The notes under the pieces are model-generated. The model had not been told where the DNA came from. It was given only the letters and a program-made list of their open reading frames with translations, and made no database searches. 38,407 nt of DNA, from contig NZ_CALGRE010000049.1 in the NCBI RefSeq assembly GCF_937958975.1, forward strand, positions 1 to 38,407, in the 5' to 3' direction. The stretch comes from an uncultured Eubacterium sp. (GTDB lineage Bacteria; Bacillota; Clostridia; Lachnospirales; Lachnospiraceae). The translations under genes were made by a program, and so were the position numbers. This document shows, in pieces, positions 32,121 through 38,407 of the stretch; the stretch's first letter is position 1, and every line of letters starts with the position of its first letter.

Positions 32121-33116
32121 ATGAAGAATGCAAAGTTAAAATTTATGGCGTTAATGCTTGTTGTTGTAATGGCATTGACGGGGTGTATGACAGAAGACAT
32201 TACACTTAAAATCAATTCTGATGGAAGCGGTGTCTGTGATATTACAGAGGTGGTGGATGAAGAAGCGCTGATGGATACTGCAATAAAACTCTATAAGGTG
32301 ATGGGTATGCCGGCAGCAGACATTGATTTGATTAAGGGGGAATTAAAACAGTCTTTTAAAGAAAGCTATCTTGACCAGGGATTTAAATCAGTAAGTATTG
32401 ATGGAAAGCAGTGCTATCAGTTAACAGAACATAAAAACATTAAAAAAGGACAACTGAGCAAAGAAGTAATGCAAGGAGGTCAGGGATATATTACAACGGA
32501 TACATTTTATTTGAAATTGAACCTTTCGAGTATGATGGAAGAATCTCTAATGTCGTTGCTTGGAGAAGATATGAGCAGGCAGGAGTTTGAATTAATGTTA
32601 AAAACAGCAGGTATAGACCTTAACTCAGCGGTTACATTTAAAATCAGTGTTGAATTTCCGAAAGCAATTGTATCGACAAATGGAACAATCGATACGGCGA
32701 ATCCAAACAAAGTCAGCTTTAAAGGAACAGCGGCAACAAACAGAGAAATATTTGCTACAACAAACCCGAAAGTTACTTTAGACAGTGCGAGAGCAAAATA
32801 TAAAGCCGACAATACGATTAAGCAGCCAAAAATTAAAAAGCTAAAAGCAAATAAGGTTTCGAAAAAAGCGAAAAAGGCAACGGTTACTTTGAAGATTTCA
32901 AAGGTATCAGGGGCAAAGAAATATCAGGTACAGTATTCCACAAAATCTTCTTTTAAGGGAGCGAAGACAAAGACAATCAAGAAAACGACATATAAGATTA
33001 CGAAATTAAAAAAGAAGAAAAAATATTATGTGAGAGTAAGAGCTGTGAAGTATAACCTTTCAGGTGAAGTCGTAAATAGTAAATGGACGAAAAAATCTGT
33101 AAAGACAAAAAAATAG
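32121..33116 (+). CDS. Lipoprotein with basic FN3-like C-terminus
   Basis: The 331-aa product has RBS AAGGAGG (32105-32111). A lipoprotein signal peptide ends in LTGC (Cys22). Residues 23-225 form a domain with a strand-rich start (DITLKINSDGSGVCDITEVV), as seen in secreted proteins of Gram-positive bacteria that I cannot assign further. The C-terminus (about 235-331) is a lysine-rich FN3-like domain (KKYQVQYSTKSSF, KKYYVRVRAVKY, SKWTKKSVKTKK) closely similar to the tails of the three other secreted proteins of the operon. It lies 65 bp after the previous gene and before a strong terminator, so it is likely the last gene of the operon. Confidence 0.7.
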   Translation: MKNAKLKFMALMLVVVMALTGCMTEDITLKINSDGSGVCDITEVVDEEALMDTAIKLYKVMGMPAADIDLIKGELKQSFKESYLDQGFKSVSIDGKQCYQLTEHKNIKKGQLSKEVMQGGQGYITTDTFYLKLNLSSMMEESLMSLLGEDMSRQEFELMLKTAGIDLNSAVTFKISVEFPKAIVSTNGTIDTANPNKVSFKGTAATNREIFATTNPKVTLDSARAKYKADNTIKQPKIKKLKANKVSKKAKKATVTLKISKVSGAKKYQVQYSTKSSFKGAKTKTIKKTTYKITKLKKKKKYYVRVRAVKYNLSGEVVNSKWTKKSVKTKK

Positions 33117-33121
33117 TATGC

Positions 33122-33150
33122 AAAGGGATGGCAATTGCCATCCCTTTTTG
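33122..33150. terminator. Strong bidirectional terminator
   Basis: A perfect palindrome AAAGGGATGGCAATTGCCATCCCTTT (in two 13-bp arms, 33122-33147) is followed by further Ts. It closes the surface-protein operon and can serve the minus-strand lipid genes. Confidence 0.9.
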
Positions 33151-33166
33151 GTATCGCATAAAAGAA

Positions 33167-33955
33167 TTATAAGTTGCCCTTTTTTTCATAACGAATGTAT
33201 TCATAAGTGCTGTATTTTTCTGCGGTTTCTTTCATCCACTCATATACCCGGTTACGCAGTTCTTCCTTTGCAGCCTTTTTTCCAAGAGTAGGATTTGTAT
33301 ACATTGGGTCACTGCAATATACGGTAATTGCCGGATATTGAAAGAACAGACGAAATGGAAAACAACGTTTTCTATATGTGACAACCATTGCTACAACGGG
33401 CGCATTGAGCCCCACAGGATATGCAAAAGATGCACTTTTGAAAGGTCTGATACCTGTATAATAAGGCCTAATGTGTGCTTCGGGGTATATGGTGATACAG
33501 GACTTTTCATGGTAACGTTTAGAAACCGTATGAATCATTTTTTTCATACTGTCCATATCATAACCAAGAGGCATGGCTCCAAGCATAGCTACAAGATGTT
33601 TTAATCCGGTAATGGAAAAAGCATCATTGCCCGCCATAAAATAAGTTCTATGTCCCCACCCGGATACATCGGCAGAAATTAAGGGGTCAATATGCTGTGT
33701 GTGATTGCTGTAAAGAAAACAGCCTGATTTTAATTTTTTAATCACACCCCGGTTTTTAATTGTAAGTCCGATAATACATTTATTAAATATTTTTACAATA
33801 GGAAACACGATAAGAAAATAAAGGATATCCGCGAATATATTCCAAAGTTTACTCTTATGTATCCACTTGTAGTCTCTGGGTAAAGGTCTGGTTTTAATTC
33901 CCTGGGTTGCCGCAAAGTCATCATTTAATTCATCTTCATAATAAATTGTTTTCAT
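33167..33955 (-). CDS. 1-acyl-glycerol-3-phosphate acyltransferase-like protein (PlsC family)
   Basis: The 262-aa product carries an acyltransferase H-x4-D motif (NHTQHID, His85/Asp90) and a variant of the substrate-binding EGxR block (YPEAHIRP, Glu159/Arg163). A hydrophobic helix at about 38-55 suggests membrane association. It would transfer an acyl chain to a lysophospholipid or glycolipid acceptor on the cytoplasmic face. Its start overlaps the stop of the glycosyltransferase by ATGA, so the two enzymes are translationally coupled and may act on one lipid. Confidence 0.75.
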   Translation of the reverse strand: MKTIYYEDELNDDFAATQGIKTRPLPRDYKWIHKSKLWNIFADILYFLIVFPIVKIFNKCIIGLTIKNRGVIKKLKSGCFLYSNHTQHIDPLISADVSGWGHRTYFMAGNDAFSITGLKHLVAMLGAMPLGYDMDSMKKMIHTVSKRYHEKSCITIYPEAHIRPYYTGIRPFKSASFAYPVGLNAPVVAMVVTYRKRCFPFRLFFQYPAITVYCSDPMYTNPTLGKKAAKEELRNRVYEWMKETAEKYSTYEYIRYEKKGNL

Positions 33956-35091
33956 TGATAATTGCCTTTCTTTGAATTGGTAACAATCATTTCTTCCATT
34001 TTATCCATACAATAATCAAAATCCCATTGTTTTGCAAAATCTGCATATTCCAGGCTGCGTTGTTCTTTTTCTTTAGGATGTTCTAGCCAATAATCTATCT
34101 TTGCTGCTAAATCTTTGGAATTATTACATTGAAATAAGTTTTTATCATCAAGAGCAAAATACTTTGTAGCTGAGCGGGGAGAATTATTGATAACCGGAAC
34201 CAGACCACATGAGATTGCTTCCAGGCATGAAATTGCTTCAAGTTCAATTTCGGCGGCGTGTACATATAAGTCAGCAGAGCCAATTACCTCCAGCAGCTCA
34301 TCTCTGGAATAAAACTTTAATATCGGTTGAATTGGCAGATGCTTTGCGGAATATACCTGAATATTCTTTTTCTGTGGACCGTCTCCCGCAAAAATCAATT
34401 GGATACGATTTCTATATTTGCTCTTATTTACAGCTTTTAATAAAACAAGATGTGATTTTTCCCTGCTATATCTGCCGGTAAATAAAATGCGGTAGAGCCC
34501 GTCATTTATTTTTTTCTTCGGAATATCCCGGTTAAACTGCTTATTTACCCCATTAGAAATAATATGATGAGGTGTCAGTCCCACGACTCCTTCAAAGACA
34601 TTACAGATAAACCTGGTTGGGTAATGAATCGCATCGCAATACTGATATAGGTGCTTATAAAATATTTTGTAGAGCCTGTTATTGAAACGCTGTGCGTTCA
34701 TCAAGAATATATGGTTGGAAAAGTTTTCAGCCTGACAATGAAAACCGGCAGAGAGGGGGATACTGTTTTCATGGCAGTATTTTGCCACATAGCATCCGGT
34801 AAAAAAAGGGACCATAATGTGTACGGCATCAATACCATTTAACGCTCTTGTTATGACCTTCTTATCCGGTCTGGAAATAGTGACACCGTTTTTCTTTACA
34901 TAATTATTGAAAGGTCCCACATTCAACGTCTTAACAATATAGTAACCTTCCTGTCCCATTTTATCCTCATCCGGGCATATCACTCTCACTTCGTGTCCTT
35001 TTGCTTTCAGGGTTCTTATTAAATTCATGGCAGCTATTGTTGTGCCGTTATTTTCCTTGCCCAATACATCACTGACAACTGCTATTTTCAT
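33952..35091 (-). CDS. GT4-family glycosyltransferase (diacylglycerol glucosyltransferase-like)
   Basis: The 379-aa product is a GT-B fold enzyme: N-terminal MKIAVVSDVLGKENNGTTIAAMNL, a linker, and a C-terminal nucleotide-sugar domain with ILFTGRYSREKSHLVLLKA, FAGDGP and an E-rich block ELEAISCLEAISCGLVPV (E-x7-E-like). This resembles 1,2-diacylglycerol 3-glucosyltransferases and the alpha-mannosyltransferases of phosphoinositide synthesis; the donor and acceptor are not determined. Genes of this type paired with an acyltransferase suggest membrane glycolipid or lipoteichoic anchor synthesis. Minus-strand RBS is weak (AGTGAGAT). Confidence 0.75.
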   Translation of the reverse strand: MKIAVVSDVLGKENNGTTIAAMNLIRTLKAKGHEVRVICPDEDKMGQEGYYIVKTLNVGPFNNYVKKNGVTISRPDKKVITRALNGIDAVHIMVPFFTGCYVAKYCHENSIPLSAGFHCQAENFSNHIFLMNAQRFNNRLYKIFYKHLYQYCDAIHYPTRFICNVFEGVVGLTPHHIISNGVNKQFNRDIPKKKINDGLYRILFTGRYSREKSHLVLLKAVNKSKYRNRIQLIFAGDGPQKKNIQVYSAKHLPIQPILKFYSRDELLEVIGSADLYVHAAEIELEAISCLEAISCGLVPVINNSPRSATKYFALDDKNLFQCNNSKDLAAKIDYWLEHPKEKEQRSLEYADFAKQWDFDYCMDKMEEMIVTNSKKGNYQ

Positions 35092-35213
35092 AATATTAAT
35101 CTCACTTGCTTATTTTTATATCTATTTTATTATACTGAAATTTTGAAATCAAGGGATAAAAGAAAAAGCATACACAATACATCTTTTGTCGGGTTTATTC
35201 CTGGCAAGTTTAC

Positions 35214-35242
35214 TTGAAAAGCCCCCTTAAATTTTGTATACT
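35214..35242 (+). promoter_or_regulatory. Consensus promoter of the aconitase-family gene
   Basis: TTGAAA (35214-35219), an exact 17-bp spacer and TATACT (35237-35242), about 70 bp before the start at 35314. Confidence 0.75.
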
Positions 35243-35313
35243 ATTATTTATCAGTGATAAAATATTTATTACATTATAGACTGAAAAATGCTAGTAAATT
35301 ACAGGAGGCAAAA

Positions 35314-37602
35314 ATGATAACACTAAGCAAAGGCGGAGCATACCTTATCAATGGTACAGAAGTCATTGAAGAAGGACAGGAAGAATTACTGAAAAGTAAG
35401 TTAGGAGACAAATTTCTTTCAAAAGAAGAAGCGGCAAAAAATACAATAGCATATGATATTTTAAAAAATCATAATACATCAGGAAGTATGGACAAGCTAC
35501 AGATTAAGTTTGACAAACTTACCTCACACGATATTACATTTGTAGGAATTATTCAGACAGCAAGAGCATCTGGGCTGGAAAAATTTCCGATTCCATATGT
35601 TCTCACAAACTGTCATAATAGTTTATGTGCTGTAGGTGGAACAATCAATGAGGATGACCATATGTTTGGCCTCACATGTGCAAAGAAATATGGCGGTATT
35701 TATGTACCACCTCACCAGGCAGTTATTCATCAGTTTGCAAGAGAAATGCTTGCAGGTGGTGGAAAGATGATTTTAGGTTCGGATTCGCATACACGTTATG
35801 GTGCATTGGGAACTATGGCTATGGGAGAAGGAGGACCGGAGCTTGTAAAACAGCTTCTGTCACAGACTTACGATATTAATATGCCGGGAGTTATTGGAAT
35901 CTATATGACAGGCGAGCCGGCAAAGGGAGTAGGACCACAGGACGTTGCGCTTGCCATTATCGGCGAAGTATTTGAAAAAGGATATGTAAAAAACAAAGTA
36001 ATGGAATTTGTAGGTCCGGGAGTTTCTAATCTCAGTGCTGATTTCAGAATCGGTGTGGATGTTATGACAACAGAAACTACCTGTCTGTCATCTATCTGGA
36101 AGACAGATGAAAAGATTAAAGAATTTTATGATATTCATGGAAGAGTAGAAGAGTATAAGGAATTAAATCCTGGGGAAGTTACATATTATGATGGAATCGT
36201 ATATGTAGACTTGTCTAAGATTCGACCAATGATTGCTATGCCATTCCACCCTAGTAACACATATACAATAGAAGAATTAAATGCTAACCTCGAAGATATT
36301 TTAAGAGATGTAGAAAAGAAGGCGCTGGTTTCATTGGATGGACAGGTTGATTATAAGCTGACAAATAAAATCAGAGATGGAAAATTATATGTAGACCAGG
36401 GTATTATTGCAGGATGTGCAGGTGGCGGATTTGAAAATATCTGTGCAGCAGCAGATATTTTAAATGGAAAGAGTATTGGAGCAGATGAGTTTACACTCAG
36501 TGTTTATCCGGCATCAATGCCAGTATATATGGAGTTAATTAACAATGGCTGTGCGGCATCTATTATGGCGGCAGGTGGTGTCATGAAGACAGCTTTCTGT
36601 GGACCATGTTTCGGTGCGGGTGATACACCAAGCAATAATGCATTTAGTATCAGACATTCCACAAGAAACTTCCCGAACCGTGAGGGAAGTAAGCTTCAAA
36701 ATGGACAGATTTCATCGGTTGCACTTATGGACGCCCGTTCTATTGCGGCAACGGCAGCGAACAAGGGATATCTCACGGCGGCAACAGATATGGATACAGA
36801 ATATAAGGGACGAAAGTATCATTTTGATAAGAGTATCTACGATAATAGAGTATTTGATTCCAAGGGAGTTGCTGCCCCTGAGACAGAAATTCAGTTCGGA
36901 CCAAATATTAAGGATTGGCCGGAGATGGTTGCTCTTACAGATAATTTATTACTTAAGGTTGTTTCCGAAATACATGACCCTGTAACAACAACAGATGAGT
37001 TGATTCCTTCCGGGGAAACTTCATCCTATCGTTCCAATCCACTGGGATTAGCTGAATTTGCTCTTTCAAGAAAAGATCCTGAATATGTAGGAAAAGCAAA
37101 GGAAGTTCAGAAGGCTGAAAAAGCCAGAGAGGCAGGAAATTGTCCGGGTGAGACATTGCCGGAAATTCATCAGTGTACATCTCTTATTAAGGAAAAACTT
37201 CCACAGTATCCTATCAGCAGAGAGACGATTGGTATTGGAAGTACCATTTATGCGGTAAAACCTGGTGATGGTTCAGCGAGAGAACAGGCTGCATCCTGTC
37301 AGAAAGTTCTCGGAGGCTGGGCGAATATCGCACAGGAATACGCCACAAAGAGATACCGTTCCAACCTGATAAACTGGGGTATGCTTCCATTTATTTATGA
37401 GGAGAAAGAGCTTCCGTTTAAGAAAGATGATTATATTTTTGTTCCAAATATTGCGGAGGCAGTGCGCAATAAGGCAACAGAGATTCCGGCGTATGTTGTC
37501 GGAGAAGAAATGAAAGAGTTTACATTAAAACTTGGGGAAATGACAGATGATGAACGTGACATTATATTAAAAGGATGCCTTATTAATTATAATAGGGTTT
37601 AG
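35314..37602 (+). CDS. Aconitase-family hydratase
   Basis: The 762-aa product counts from ATG 35314 (AGGAGG, 35303-35308); the longer frame from 35254 lacks an RBS. It shows the aconitase fold: substrate loop GSDSHTRYGALGTMAMGEGG, and three likely [4Fe-4S] ligands, Cys368 (AGCAGGGFENI, in the place of GSCTN), Cys429 and Cys432 (CGPC), plus a C-terminal swivel-like domain. It is shorter than AcnA/AcnB (about 860-900 aa) and close in length to the E. coli YbhJ type, whose activity is not established. It would dehydrate/hydrate a tricarboxylic or similar hydroxyacid, but whether the substrate is citrate is open. No other TCA gene is nearby. Own promoter. Confidence 0.75.
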   Translation: MITLSKGGAYLINGTEVIEEGQEELLKSKLGDKFLSKEEAAKNTIAYDILKNHNTSGSMDKLQIKFDKLTSHDITFVGIIQTARASGLEKFPIPYVLTNCHNSLCAVGGTINEDDHMFGLTCAKKYGGIYVPPHQAVIHQFAREMLAGGGKMILGSDSHTRYGALGTMAMGEGGPELVKQLLSQTYDINMPGVIGIYMTGEPAKGVGPQDVALAIIGEVFEKGYVKNKVMEFVGPGVSNLSADFRIGVDVMTTETTCLSSIWKTDEKIKEFYDIHGRVEEYKELNPGEVTYYDGIVYVDLSKIRPMIAMPFHPSNTYTIEELNANLEDILRDVEKKALVSLDGQVDYKLTNKIRDGKLYVDQGIIAGCAGGGFENICAAADILNGKSIGADEFTLSVYPASMPVYMELINNGCAASIMAAGGVMKTAFCGPCFGAGDTPSNNAFSIRHSTRNFPNREGSKLQNGQISSVALMDARSIAATAANKGYLTAATDMDTEYKGRKYHFDKSIYDNRVFDSKGVAAPETEIQFGPNIKDWPEMVALTDNLLLKVVSEIHDPVTTTDELIPSGETSSYRSNPLGLAEFALSRKDPEYVGKAKEVQKAEKAREAGNCPGETLPEIHQCTSLIKEKLPQYPISRETIGIGSTIYAVKPGDGSAREQAASCQKVLGGWANIAQEYATKRYRSNLINWGMLPFIYEEKELPFKKDDYIFVPNIAEAVRNKATEIPAYVVGEEMKEFTLKLGEMTDDERDIILKGCLINYNRV

Positions 37603-37611
37603 AAGAATAAT

Positions 37612-37640
37612 CGTCAGACTGCATTCAGTGGTCTGACGAA
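37612..37640 (+). terminator. Hairpin between the hydratase gene and glgB
   Basis: CGTCAGAC / GTCTGACG form an 8-bp stem (37612-37619, 37632-37639) without a T run, so it may terminate weakly, stabilise mRNA or be a processing site. A second short palindromic stretch (GCGCAG TCT GCGCG, about 37651-37664) lies before the glgB RBS. Confidence 0.45.
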
Positions 37641-37679
37641 AAGAATAGATGCGCAGTCTGCGCGATTGGAGGATACCAT

Positions 37680-38407
37680 ATGGGAAATAAATTAGCCATA
37701 ACAAAAGATGACTGTTATTTATTTGGTAAAGGCATCAACTATGAAATATATGAGAAACTTGGTGCACATTTAACTGAAATTGATGGAGTAAAAGGGACAT
37801 ATTTTGCTGTATGGGCTCCGAATGCGGTTAATGTTGCCGTAATCGGTGAGTTTAATGACTGGTTAGGATATAACCACAATATGGAGATGAATAACGATTC
37901 AGGAATTTGGGAGCTTTTTATTCCGGAGGTGGAAGAGGGAGCAATGTATAAATATGTTATCTCGACACAGAGTGGAGATACATTATACAAAGCAGACCCA
38001 TATGGAAACTGGGCAGAGATGAGACCGGGAAATGCATCAAAGGTTGCGGACATTGATTCATACCGTTGGAAAGATGCTAAGTGGATTAGCCAGAAGGCTT
38101 CAGAAAACCACTATGAGAAACCGATGTCTATCTATGAGGTACATCCGGGTTCCTGGAGAAAAGAATTTAATGGACCGGATGACGAAGACGGATTTTATGA
38201 TTATAAAAGAATGGCTGATGAACTCGTGGATTATGTGGTGGATATGGGATATACCCATGTAGAACTTATGGGGATTTTAGAACATCCTTTTGATGGCTCG
38301 TGGGGATATCAGGTGGTAGGATATTATGCACCAACAGCCAGATATGGAAAACCACAGGATTTTATGTATTTAATTGATTCATTTCACAGAGCAGGAATCG
38401 GCGTATT
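37680..38407 (+). CDS. glgB: 1,4-alpha-glucan branching enzyme, 5' part (cut by window end)
   Basis: The frame opens at ATG 37680 with RBS GGAGGAT (37668-37674) and stays open to the last base (242 codons, no stop). It shows the N-terminal domain of GlgB: YFAVWAPNAVNVAVIGEFNDW (a CBM48-like fold), then YKADPYGNWAEMRPGNASKV, MSIYEVHPGSW (start of the catalytic barrel) and the block GYTHVELMGILEHPFDGSWGYQ that carries the conserved acidic and His residues. GlgB makes alpha-1,6 branches in glycogen. Full-length enzymes are about 630-730 aa, so the catalytic Asp/Glu lie beyond the window. It sits 77 bp after the hydratase gene; other glg genes may follow. Confidence 0.95.
   Translation, partial: MGNKLAITKDDCYLFGKGINYEIYEKLGAHLTEIDGVKGTYFAVWAPNAVNVAVIGEFNDWLGYNHNMEMNNDSGIWELFIPEVEEGAMYKYVISTQSGDTLYKADPYGNWAEMRPGNASKVADIDSYRWKDAKWISQKASENHYEKPMSIYEVHPGSWRKEFNGPDDEDGFYDYKRMADELVDYVVDMGYTHVELMGILEHPFDGSWGYQVVGYYAPTARYGKPQDFMYLIDSFHRAGIGV

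Overview
The window looks like a chromosomal segment from a low-GC Gram-positive anaerobe of the Clostridia, most likely Lachnospiraceae. The reasons are strong AGGAGG-type ribosome binding sites, AT-rich codon use, a circularly permuted GH3 beta-glucosidase, BspA-like leucine-rich surface proteins with cysteine-rich repeats and basic FN3-like tails, a PaaK/ACT pair and a glycogen branching enzyme. The species is inferred from gene content only. I see no rRNA, tRNA, CRISPR array or transposase.

Left part (1-16.2 kb, visibly more AT-rich): after a secreted SH3/lysozyme-like protein (266-1726) comes a block that reads as one signalling and secretion locus. It holds a subtilisin-like protease fused to a HET-C/phospholipase C-like helical domain (2081-4204), a secreted leucine-rich repeat protein (4214-5392), a lipoprotein (5538-6620), an AgrC/ComD-like sensor kinase (7455-8750) with a LytTR response regulator (8761-9462), and an eight-gene operon (9838-16156). 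The operon encodes two small secreted proteins, a MacB/LolCDE-like ABC transporter with two FtsX-like permeases, a membrane-anchored protein and a second, BcrA-type ABC transporter.

The best candidate for an undescribed system lies here. Three copies of one regulatory element (from 1810, 6788 and 7128) each carry two CCGAATA-type direct repeats exactly 20 bp apart, an upstream TGTT half-site 15 bp before the first repeat, and a -10 box exactly 41 bp after the second repeat starts. They precede the protease/LRR operon, a ~175-nt transcript that ends in a strong terminator, and a leader with a 14-codon ORF ahead of the kinase/regulator genes. This is the architecture of a LytTR regulon with autoregulation. 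No agrB or agrD is present, so the signal would have to be one of the tiny peptides or come from elsewhere. I infer a peptide-sensing circuit that switches on a surface protease and may relate to the neighbouring secreted-protein/ABC operon. That operon itself has an ordinary consensus promoter and no copy of the element.

Right part (16.3-38.4 kb, higher GC): a minus-strand paaK-ACT operon (arylacetate activation), a GH3 glucosidase, a two-gene DUF3990-type toxin-antitoxin-like module, and a surface-protein/ECF-sigma operon (22497-33116). In that operon two BspA-like proteins, an ECF sigma factor, its anti-sigma factor, a further secreted FN3 protein and a lipoprotein follow each other, and all four secreted proteins end in a related lysine-rich FN3-like tail. 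Then come a minus-strand glycosyltransferase/acyltransferase pair for membrane glycolipid or phospholipid synthesis, an aconitase-family hydratase, and the 5' end of glgB, cut by the window edge.
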